This document shows, one piece after another, positions 25,512-33,302 of a DNA stretch of 64,000 nt. Position 1 is the stretch's first letter. Every line of letters begins with the position of its first letter. Below the pieces are notes generated by a model. That model was given only the letters and a program-made list of their open reading frames with translations, was not told the DNA's origin and ran no database searches. The stretch covers positions 41,658-105,657 of the forward strand of contig JBDTOO010000004.1 of assembly GCA_039933215.1 (NCBI GenBank). The letters run 5' to 3'. This DNA is from JALYUA01 sp039933215 (lineage in GTDB: Bacteria; Acidobacteriota; Thermoanaerobaculia; UBA5066; Gp7-AA6). The position numbers and the translations under genes are program-made.

Positions 25512-27850
25512 CGGACGGCGGAGGCGTCGGCCGGAGGCGCCGAGTCCGGCCGGCGCCTCGCGCGGAAGAAGATGAGGGCGAACGCCAGCGCGAACAGGAC
25601 CGGTCCCCACGCCGAGAGCGGGACGCCCGGCATCTCCTCGATCCATTCGACCTCGTGCCGGCCCGGCGGCACGGCGATGGCGCTGAAGGCGAGCTGGGCG
25701 GGAAAGACCTCCACGGCCCGGCCGTCCAGCCGGACGGTGCGGTAAGGCCAGAAACCGCGCAGGACGAAGAGCCACGCGGGATCCGGAGTCGCGACCCGGA
25801 GAGACATCCGCTCGGAGGTCTTCTCGAGGACGTCGATCCGGCCGGGGCGCGCCCGGCCGCGCGCCGGCGTCCCGCTCTCGATGACCACTTCGTCCGGAGC
25901 CAGGCCGCGGATGGCCGCGACGGCCTCCCGCGAGCCGGGCACCTCCGTCCACGCGGGCAGGAGGCGCACGTCCGGAAAGGCGCGCTCGTGCTCCTCCCAG
26001 TCCTCGAGGGCGTTGCCGCCGATGCGGCGATATCCGGGCGGGGGCTCCTGACCCCGGTACCGCACGGCGAATCGCAGCCCGAGCGCCCCGTAGAAGGGCC
26101 CCGAGTCCCGATAGCGCGCCGCGGCCTCGGAGAGGCGCCGCAGGCTGTAGGCCCGCGACAGATCTCCGGCGTCGTAGTCGTCGGTCAGAACCGTGCCGCG
26201 CCGCCAGAGGACGGACGCGTACTGGCCCCAGAAGCGCCGGACGAATTCCAGGTAGCCCGGATCCGTGCCCAGGTAACGCGCCGATTCGGCGGGATCGAGC
26301 GAGGTGCCGAGCGTCCGGTAGGCGCGGTCGGGGTCCCGGCGGTCGAGATACCGCGCGAACGCCGTCGGCGCGAAGATCTCCTCCTCGCGAAAGTCCGGCG
26401 CGACGCGGCGGTTGGCGGCGATCGGGATCGCGGCGAGAAGAAGGAGCGCGCCGACGCGGAAGACGCGCCGCCCGACCCAGTCGAGCGCGAGGATCGTGGC
26501 CATCCACAGAAGTCCCGCTTCCGCGAGCGCGCCCGGCAGCGCCGCCGACGCCAGCGGCGCGAGCTCGCGCCCCTCCCCCACCGCCGCCACGGCGGCGCGC
26601 CCCGCGGGGCCGGGAAAGAACGCCGCGGCGGCCGCACACGCGGCGAGCGCCGCGCCGACGGCGATCCCGGGCCGGGCGGCCAGAGGCTTCTCGCGGATCC
26701 GGTCGTAGGCGATCGCGACGAGGATCGCGAGCGCGAGCACGACCGCCACCATTACCTTCTCGGGATAGCGCAGGGGCACCGGCGAGACGCTCTCCCCCCA
26801 GCGGCGGAAGAGCGGGTAGGGGAGGATCGCGGCGGCGAGACCCAGCAGGAAGAGAGCGCGCGCGAACCGCGAGCCGGACGCGCGCGACCGCCAGGCCACC
26901 ACGACGGCGATCACCGCGAAAGCCCCGGCGTAGAGAGTGGTGAAGAAGCCGATGGCCTTGCCCTGCAGCGTGGATCGGCCCCAGACCGAGAGGACGTCGA
27001 TGTCCCAGGTCGGGCCGAAGAGATACGGCACCACGAGCTCCAGGAGCCGCCACGGCGAGACGGAAAAAGTCAGGACGTCCTTGACCTTCAGACCCTGGAT
27101 CGCGCGCTCCGTCAACGGAATCCAGAGCGCGCTCGCGACGATCTGCGGCGCGGCGAGGAGCGCCCCGAGCGCGCCCGCGGCGGCGAGCTCCACGATCCGG
27201 GAGATCCGCGTCGGACGCTCCGTCTCGAACAGGATCCACACCGCGGCGGCCACGGCCGCGAGGCCGATCGTGAAAACGTCCCCGGCGTACATGTCGAGTC
27301 CGAAGAGGACGGACGCCGTGAACAGCCGCGACAGGCGGGTCGCGCCGGGCCGGGCGATCGCCCAGACGATCCACGGCAGGAGCGCCATCCCGGGCTGGAT
27401 GTTCGTGTAGAACGCCTCGGACACGCCGACGCCGGAGAACACGTACGTCACGGACGCCAGCCAGGAGGCCTCCCTCGACGCGCCGGCCGCGCGCGCCAGG
27501 AACATCGCCCCGAGGCCGGCCGCGATCCAGTGGAGAACGGGAAAGAGCCGCGCCGCGAGGGGGAACGGGAAGACCGACAGGAGAGGACGCACGGGATAAA
27601 GAGCGCCCGTGTTGGGGTTGGCGAGCAGCGGTCGCCCGCCGGAGATCTCCGCAACCCAGACGGGGAGCCGGCCGCGCCCGTACGCGGCGTGGATCGCGCT
27701 CTCGACGGGCAGGTGGTACGAGAGCAGGTCGCGGCCGCCGAAGTTGCGCCGGACGAAGAGCGGGTTCGCGTAGACCGCGACGACGAGGACCGTGAAGAGA
27801 AGCGCCGGCGTCGCGCGCGCGTTCCAACGTGCCCCCCTGCGCGTCGCCAT
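25508..27850 (-). CDS. YfhO-like membrane glycosyltransferase candidate (paralogue)
   Basis: A 780-residue membrane protein with the same plan as its neighbour: loop-1 motif GRDLLSYHLPVESAIHAAYG, NPNTGALYPVR, about a dozen helices, and a C-terminal domain with AWLFVLRGFWPYRTVRLDG and a terminal helix. I chose the ATG at 27850; an upstream start at 27886 is open but would overlap the divergent gene further. It heads the three-gene minus-strand set with 23184-25511 and the M20 peptidase, linked by ATGA overlaps. Confidence 0.75.
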   Translation of the reverse strand: MATRRGARWNARATPALLFTVLVVAVYANPLFVRRNFGGRDLLSYHLPVESAIHAAYGRGRLPVWVAEISGGRPLLANPNTGALYPVRPLLSVFPFPLAARLFPVLHWIAAGLGAMFLARAAGASREASWLASVTYVFSGVGVSEAFYTNIQPGMALLPWIVWAIARPGATRLSRLFTASVLFGLDMYAGDVFTIGLAAVAAAVWILFETERPTRISRIVELAAAGALGALLAAPQIVASALWIPLTERAIQGLKVKDVLTFSVSPWRLLELVVPYLFGPTWDIDVLSVWGRSTLQGKAIGFFTTLYAGAFAVIAVVVAWRSRASGSRFARALFLLGLAAAILPYPLFRRWGESVSPVPLRYPEKVMVAVVLALAILVAIAYDRIREKPLAARPGIAVGAALAACAAAAAFFPGPAGRAAVAAVGEGRELAPLASAALPGALAEAGLLWMATILALDWVGRRVFRVGALLLLAAIPIAANRRVAPDFREEEIFAPTAFARYLDRRDPDRAYRTLGTSLDPAESARYLGTDPGYLEFVRRFWGQYASVLWRRGTVLTDDYDAGDLSRAYSLRRLSEAAARYRDSGPFYGALGLRFAVRYRGQEPPPGYRRIGGNALEDWEEHERAFPDVRLLPAWTEVPGSREAVAAIRGLAPDEVVIESGTPARGRARPGRIDVLEKTSERMSLRVATPDPAWLFVLRGFWPYRTVRLDGRAVEVFPAQLAFSAIAVPPGRHEVEWIEEMPGVPLSAWGPVLFALAFALIFFRARRRPDSAPPADASAVR

Positions 27851-29354
27851 GTGTGAAGTGAAGCTAGGATACGGCATCGGATCCAAACCGCCAAACGCCG
27901 GTCTGCCGGCTCGAGAGCGCGCCGCCGCGATCGGAGTCGCGTTGCTCGCGGCGCTCTCCGTCGCAGGCCGTCTCTTCTTCCTTCTCCGGCGACCGGTGTG
28001 GCACGACGAGATCTACACCGTCTGGGTGTCGCGGCGGTCCGCGGCGTCCCTGGTCGCGGCGCTGCGGGCGGATTCCGGGCCGCCTCTCTACTACCTGCTC
28101 GCGCGGCCTTTCGTGGTGATCGCGGAAGCGCTCGCGCTCCCCGACTCCTTCGCCCGGCTTCTCTGTTTCGCCGCGATCATACTGACCGGATTACTGGGCG
28201 CATGGGCGCTCGGCCGCGGCCGGGGCCGCCTTCTCTTTCTCGCTCTCGCGGCGACAAGCCCGCTTCTCTTTCTCTACTCCGTGGAGGCTCGGGCGTATGC
28301 GGTCGTCGCGCTCCTTCATTTCGCGCTCTTCCTCCTCGTCCGGGGAGAGTCGCCCCGCGGGGGGAGGCTCGCCGCGATCGTCGTTCTCTCCGCGGCGGCG
28401 CTCTACACCCACTACCTCGCGGCGTTCTTCCTCGCGGCGCTCGCCGCCGGCGCGCTCGCGACCCGCCGCCGCGCCGCCGCGGCGGCGCTCGCCGCCGGAG
28501 GAATCCTCTTCATCCCCTGGATCCCGATCCTCCTCCGCCAGCCCACGGCGGCGACGGTCTGGATCCACGAAGGGATTCCGGCGTCCCTGGCCGGGTTCCT
28601 CGCCGCCCTCGGCGGCGGCGCGCGGATCCCCGCGCCGTTCGGACCGCCCGCGCCGGCGGCGCTCTCCGTCCTGTGCACCGCCGCGGGAGTCCTCCTGCTC
28701 GGGACGCTCGCGATCCCGGCGGCCCGGCGGGACCCGGACGTCGTCCTCGGAACGGCGGCGGTCCTCGGCACACTCGGATTGGTGCTCGCGGTCTCCTTCG
28801 CGCGCCCGATCGCGTTCGCGGGGCGCACGGAGGTCGCCGTGCTGCCCGTGTGGCTGTTCGTCGTGGCGCGTGCCGCGGGGTCCAGCCGGCCCGTGCGGAT
28901 CCTGGCCCGCGTGTCCGCCGCGCTCGGCGCGGCGGTCGTCGCGGGCGTCCTTTCCGCGCCTCCGGGCATCCCGGCGAGCGCGACGGTCGTGCGGACCCTC
29001 GAACGCCTGTCGGCGCCCGGCGACGTCATCGTCGCGGGATCCTCTCTCTACCTGCCGGTGGAGCTCGCCCTCGAGCGAGGCTCCATTCGCGGAAGCGCCA
29101 TCTCCTATCCCCGCGACATCGCCGGCCATCCGGGATGGTTCGTGCCGCGGCCGGCGCAGGAGGAGGACTTCCGGACCGTCGAGGAGGCTCTTTCTGCGCT
29201 GCCCTCGAGCGGGCGCGCCTGGTTCGCGCTCCATCCCGCCTGGCAGACCCCGAGGCTCCGCGCGATCCTGGAGGCGCACGGCTCGGCGCGCGAGGTGCTG
29301 CACGGCCCGGGAGCGGCGCTGACGCGGCTCGAGACCGCCCCGCCGGGACGCTAG
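27849..29354 (+). CDS. GT-C (GT39/ArnT-like) membrane glycosyltransferase
   Basis: About 500 residues with about ten membrane helices. The first helix is followed by RRPVWHDEIYTVWVSRRS, which carries the acidic DE pair of loop 1 seen in PMT/ArnT-type GT-C enzymes. The motif LYSVEARAYAVVALLHF follows a few helices later. The soluble C-terminal part is short. These enzymes transfer sugars from polyprenyl-phosphate donors on the outer face of the inner membrane. The start is uncertain: the ATG at 27849 overlaps the start codon of the divergent gene, so the true start may lie 10-20 codons on. It converges with the next gene with no gap. Confidence 0.72.
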   Translation: MCEVKLGYGIGSKPPNAGLPARERAAAIGVALLAALSVAGRLFFLLRRPVWHDEIYTVWVSRRSAASLVAALRADSGPPLYYLLARPFVVIAEALALPDSFARLLCFAAIILTGLLGAWALGRGRGRLLFLALAATSPLLFLYSVEARAYAVVALLHFALFLLVRGESPRGGRLAAIVVLSAAALYTHYLAAFFLAALAAGALATRRRAAAAALAAGGILFIPWIPILLRQPTAATVWIHEGIPASLAGFLAALGGGARIPAPFGPPAPAALSVLCTAAGVLLLGTLAIPAARRDPDVVLGTAAVLGTLGLVLAVSFARPIAFAGRTEVAVLPVWLFVVARAAGSSRPVRILARVSAALGAAVVAGVLSAPPGIPASATVVRTLERLSAPGDVIVAGSSLYLPVELALERGSIRGSAISYPRDIAGHPGWFVPRPAQEEDFRTVEEALSALPSSGRAWFALHPAWQTPRLRAILEAHGSAREVLHGPGAALTRLETAPPGR

Positions 29355-30773
29355 CTAGGAGGAAGCCTTCCGCGCGATCGCGAGCAGAGACATCCCGAAC
29401 GCGGGCGGCGACGTTTCCTCGCGCTTCAAAAGCGGGAGCAGGATGCGGAAGGCGGAGAGCTGGGCGCGCGGGAGCACCCGCCGCCGAAGCACGCGTCCGT
29501 TCAGCCACCACCCGAAGACTCCGGGCCGGTTCATGAAGCGACAGTCGTCGAGCGCGAAACCGGCCCGCGCGAGCTTCTGCTCGAGCTCGAGCTTCTCGTA
29601 GCGGCGGAAATGTCCGAGGTGCTCGTCGAGCGTTCCGTAGATCTTCTGCATCGCCGGGACGAGAAGCGCGAGGGTCCCGCCGGGCTGCAGGAGCTGGTGC
29701 ATGTCGGCGAGCGTGGACTCGTCGCGCTCGATGTGCTCGAGGACGTTGCAGCAGACGATCGTGTCGATGCGCAGGTTCCGGATCTCTTCGCGGGCGGCCG
29801 GGTCGAGCGGAAAAGAATACGAGGCGACTCTGACGGCGCGGTCCTCGCGAAACGTTCCCTTCAGGTACTCGACGGCGACGGGATCGAGATCCGACGCCAC
29901 GACGAGCTCTCGCGGCCCGGTCGCCGTCGGCTCGGCGAGGTACCGCGTCAGGTTGCCGAAGCCCGCGCCGATCTCGAGGATCCGCGATCCGAGCTTTCCC
30001 CGGAACCGCTCCACGAGCCAGCGGTTGTAAGGCTCGAGCCGCGCCATGCGCGCGAGGGTCACGTGGCCGACGTTCCTCGGGTCCTCCGTCTCGCGCATCC
30101 CGTGGCGCACGATGGTCCAGAGCGCCGAGAAGGCGTCCTTCCAGCCGATCTTCTTCCCCTCTTCGTAGGTGCGCCCGTAGTACGAGATCGGGACCTCGTA
30201 GATGCGATATCCGCGGCGCGCGACCTTCGCGGTGATCTCCGGCTCGATGCCGAACCGGCGCGATTCGATCGTGATCGACTGGATCACCTCGCGGCGGAAC
30301 ATCTTGTAGCAGGTCTCCATGTCGGTCAGGTTCAGGTTCGTGAACATGTTCGACGCGAGCGTCAGCATCCGATTCCCGATGGTGTGCCAGAAGTAGAGGA
30401 CGCGCCGCTCTCCCCCGCCGAGGAAGCGCGAGCCGTAGACGACGTCCGCGTGGCCCTCCTCGATCGGCTTCAGGAGCTTCGGGTACTCCTTCGGGTCGTA
30501 CTCGAGATCGGCGTCCTGGACCACGACCACGTCGCCCGTGGCCTGGCGGAATCCCGCGGCGACCGCGGCCCCCTTGCCCTGGTTGACCGGCTGGAGGAAG
30601 ACGCGGACGCCGCCCTTTCCGTCGAGCTCGCGCAGGACGTCGCGGGTCCCGTCCGTCGAGCCGTCGTCGACGATGACGATCTCCTTGTCGACGTCCACCG
30701 CCTGCACCTGCCGGACGAGCTCGCGGATCGTCTTGGCCTCGTTGTAGACGGGGATCACGACCGAAAGCTTCAT
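29355..30773 (-). CDS. GT2 polyprenyl-phosphate mannosyltransferase fused to methyltransferase
   Basis: A 472-residue, two-domain protein. Residues 1-230 are a DPM1-like GT2 with SVVIPVYNE at the N-terminus, VDDGSTDGT, the donor-binding QDADLEYDP, and FWHTIGNRMLTL near the acceptor site. Residues about 245-472 are a class I SAM methyltransferase with motif I ILEIGAGFGN (about 265), ASDLDP and CCNVLEHIE. The GT2 half should make a polyprenyl-P-hexose for the GT-C enzymes next door. The methyltransferase could cap or methylate a sugar or lipid; this is an inference. ATG 30773 overlaps the GT-C stop upstream (ATGA). The fusion has no sign of frameshift. Confidence 0.88.
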   Translation of the reverse strand: MKLSVVIPVYNEAKTIRELVRQVQAVDVDKEIVIVDDGSTDGTRDVLRELDGKGGVRVFLQPVNQGKGAAVAAGFRQATGDVVVVQDADLEYDPKEYPKLLKPIEEGHADVVYGSRFLGGGERRVLYFWHTIGNRMLTLASNMFTNLNLTDMETCYKMFRREVIQSITIESRRFGIEPEITAKVARRGYRIYEVPISYYGRTYEEGKKIGWKDAFSALWTIVRHGMRETEDPRNVGHVTLARMARLEPYNRWLVERFRGKLGSRILEIGAGFGNLTRYLAEPTATGPRELVVASDLDPVAVEYLKGTFREDRAVRVASYSFPLDPAAREEIRNLRIDTIVCCNVLEHIERDESTLADMHQLLQPGGTLALLVPAMQKIYGTLDEHLGHFRRYEKLELEQKLARAGFALDDCRFMNRPGVFGWWLNGRVLRRRVLPRAQLSAFRILLPLLKREETSPPAFGMSLLAIARKASS

Positions 30774-32491
30774 GGAGTCGTCGTTCCTTTCGGCGGAAGC
30801 TCGTAGAGGTGGATCGAGTATCCGACGCGTCCCACCGGGCGGCCTCTCGCGGCAATCTCCCGCCGGAGCCGTTCCAGGGCCCCCGACACCGCCGGCGCCC
30901 CATGATACGCGTAAAACTCCGGACCGATCGCTTCCGCGAACGCCGACATCGCCACGATCCGGCTTCTCACGACCGGATCCGCCGCGAACTCCGGGACGCC
31001 CACGCGAAACGGCACGTCGTCCCCGCCAAAGTAGACGACGGTCGGTTGAGAGACGCGGCGCCGCGCGAGCTCGTCGGCGAGGCGCTTGAGATCGAGCCCC
31101 CAATCGACGTTGGAATCGGACAGAACGCGCCGCCCGCCCTCGGGTCCCCCGGCGAGGGGATTGAAATACGAGAGCTCGTGGGGGTGGATGCGGAGGAGCT
31201 CGGCGCCGGCGAGGAGCGGCAGGACGATCATCGCCGCGGCGGCGGCGCGCGAGCCCGCGTCCCGCGCCCGGCCGAGGACTCCCGCGGCCGCGAGGGCGAG
31301 GAACGGGTACACGGGCAGCATGTGGCGGATGCCGATGTTGTACGCCGCTCCGAGAGACGCGAGGAAAAGCGCCGCGGGCGGGAGAAGGAGGAGGGCCGCC
31401 TCCCGGCGCGCTCGCGCGTCGCGCCACAGGCCGGCGATCACGATGGCCGTGGCGACCAGGAACGCGAGGGAGCTCTTCAACAGGAACGCCACGAAGAAGT
31501 ACGCCGGGAACCCCTCGACGGAGGCCCGCCCGAAGAGGTAGTTCACGCCTCCGCCGACGGCATTCTGGCGCGCGACGGACGCGAGGCCTCCGAGGTAGTG
31601 GCCGACCGGCGGAGAGAACGCGGCGACCCGTTCGATCGCCCGGGAGAGACCCGGAGCGCCGCGGTCGGCCACCATCTCGTGAATCACCCGCCGCTGATCC
31701 GCGGAATCCATCCGGGACGTGACGACCGCGTAGACCGAGAAGAGAACGAGGAGGCCGACGCCGCCCGCCGCCGCGAGGCGGGATCCGAGGCGGACGATCT
31801 CGCGGCCGGGCTCCGGCGCCGTGCGGGCCGCCAGGAGCACCTGCAGAAGGAGGATCGGCGCGAGGTAGACCGCCGTGAACTTGGTCGCGAAGGCCAGGCC
31901 GAGGACGATCCCGGCGCCCGCGGTCGCGAGCGGCGTCCTCCGCCGCATCGCCGCGTCCCATGCGAGCACGGAGCCGAGGATCGCGAGCGACGCGCCGAGG
32001 TCCGTGTGAACGACTCCGGCGTGGGCGACGAAATTGGGGTCGAGCGCGACGAGCGCGACGGCGAACACCGCCGCGGCCGGGCCCCACCGCGCCCGCGCCG
32101 CGAAGAAGATCACGGCGAGGAGCCCCGCGAGGACGGCGAGAAAGGGGGCTCGAGCGGCGGCCGCGACCGCGTCGGGCGAGACGGGCCCTCCGAACAGGAA
32201 CGCGTGGCCCCAGTCCGTGAAGCGGGTTCCCATCGGTACCCGGGCGGGAGGAGGTGGCAGGCCGATCGCGGCGAGCCCGAGGCCCGCGAGCTCCTTCATC
32301 AGCGGGGGGTGCTCGATGTTCACGATCGCCGTCCGGGCGTAAACCTGGTAGTAGCCCGCGAGGATGTGGACGGGCTCGTCGGCGGAGAACGAGTCCCCCC
32401 GCGTATGGTCGTGGACGAGGAAGAGCGACGCCGCGGCGAGCGCTCCCGCGGCGGCGAGCGCGGCGGCGCGGCGAGGCCCGCCGGGACTCAA
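30770..32491 (-). CDS. GT39-like membrane glycosyltransferase
   Basis: A 573-residue polytopic protein. After the first helix comes SFSADEPVHILAGYYQVY with the acidic DE pair, then NIEHPPLMKELAGLG, the classic GT39/PMT loop motif (EHPPL). The middle helices contain DPNFVAHAGVVHTDLGASL, a second conserved loop. The C-terminal soluble segment has DSNVDWGLDLKRL. It is sandwiched between two GT2 genes and overlaps both by four bases (TTGA at 32491, ATGA at 30773). This strongly suggests a functional unit in which the GT2 enzymes supply its lipid-linked donor. Confidence 0.83.
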   Translation of the reverse strand: MSPGGPRRAAALAAAGALAAASLFLVHDHTRGDSFSADEPVHILAGYYQVYARTAIVNIEHPPLMKELAGLGLAAIGLPPPPARVPMGTRFTDWGHAFLFGGPVSPDAVAAAARAPFLAVLAGLLAVIFFAARARWGPAAAVFAVALVALDPNFVAHAGVVHTDLGASLAILGSVLAWDAAMRRRTPLATAGAGIVLGLAFATKFTAVYLAPILLLQVLLAARTAPEPGREIVRLGSRLAAAGGVGLLVLFSVYAVVTSRMDSADQRRVIHEMVADRGAPGLSRAIERVAAFSPPVGHYLGGLASVARQNAVGGGVNYLFGRASVEGFPAYFFVAFLLKSSLAFLVATAIVIAGLWRDARARREAALLLLPPAALFLASLGAAYNIGIRHMLPVYPFLALAAAGVLGRARDAGSRAAAAAMIVLPLLAGAELLRIHPHELSYFNPLAGGPEGGRRVLSDSNVDWGLDLKRLADELARRRVSQPTVVYFGGDDVPFRVGVPEFAADPVVRSRIVAMSAFAEAIGPEFYAYHGAPAVSGALERLRREIAARGRPVGRVGYSIHLYELPPKGTTTP

Positions 32492-33186
32492 CGCGGCGGC
32501 CGGCGCTCGAACCGATGCCGGACGAGGGCCGTGAGCGCGACGGCGCCGTCCCGAAGCCGGATCTTCTTTCCCTCCGCGCGCGAGCGCGCGAAATACGAGA
32601 CAGGGACCTCGAAGATCCGGAGGCCGGCACGCGCGACCTTCACGGTGATCTCCGCGTCGACCCCGAATCCCGGCTGCACGAGGTCGAGCACGGGCACGAC
32701 CCGCCGGTGAAACGCCTTGTAGCAGGTCGCCATGTCGGTGACGTTCAGGTCGGTGAAGACGTTCGAGATCAGCGTCAGGATGCGGTTGCCCACCGTGTGC
32801 CAGAAGTTCTGAACCCGGTTCTCGGCGCTGCCGCGAAACCGGGATCCGAAGACGACGTCGGCGCGGCCCGACTCGATCGGCCGCAGGAGGCTCGGATACT
32901 CCGCCGGGTCGTATTCCAGGTCCGCGTCCTGGATCAGGAGGATCTCCCCCCGCGCCTCGGCGAGCGCCGTGCGAAGGGCCGCGCCCTTGCCCCGATTGCG
33001 GTCGTGGAACAGGACGCGCACGCCGGCCCGCCCGTTCCAGCCCGCGAGGATCTCGCGGGTCCCGTCGAGAGAGCCGTCGTCGACGACGAGGACCTCTTTG
33101 TCGATCGGGACCGCCGTCACGAGCCGCAGCACTTCGTCGATCGTGCGCGCCTCGTTGAACACGGGAATGAGAACGGACAGCTTCAC
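32488..33186 (-). CDS. DPM1-like GT2 polyprenyl-phosphate sugar transferase
   Basis: A 232-residue GT2 enzyme. SVLIPVFNEARTID at the start, VVDDGSLDGT, the DAD motif in LIQDADLEYDP, and FWHTVGNRILTLISN mark it as a dolichol-phosphate-mannose-synthase homologue without the C-terminal membrane helices. It closely resembles the GT2 half of the protein at 29355-30773, so the two are paralogues. I start it at GTG 33186 because homologues begin MKLSV at this point. A GTG at 33219 would add 11 residues. Its stop overlaps the TTG of the GT-C gene. Confidence 0.87.
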   Translation of the reverse strand: MKLSVLIPVFNEARTIDEVLRLVTAVPIDKEVLVVDDGSLDGTREILAGWNGRAGVRVLFHDRNRGKGAALRTALAEARGEILLIQDADLEYDPAEYPSLLRPIESGRADVVFGSRFRGSAENRVQNFWHTVGNRILTLISNVFTDLNVTDMATCYKAFHRRVVPVLDLVQPGFGVDAEITVKVARAGLRIFEVPVSYFARSRAEGKKIRLRDGAVALTALVRHRFERRPPR

Positions 33187-33302
33187 GGGTGTGGAGGGAT
33201 GATAAGGGATGAGAGACACTGGATGACGTTCTGAGCGACCTGAAACCCTCGCGGCTCGCCGCGGCCGCCGTCATCGCCGGAGCGGCGCTGCTCGGGTTCG
33301 AG

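Noticed and set aside
29030..30903. Alternative minus-strand frame overlapping the GT2-methyltransferase
   Set aside because: Arg-rich shadow without motifs; the fused GT2-methyltransferase frame explains the same DNA.
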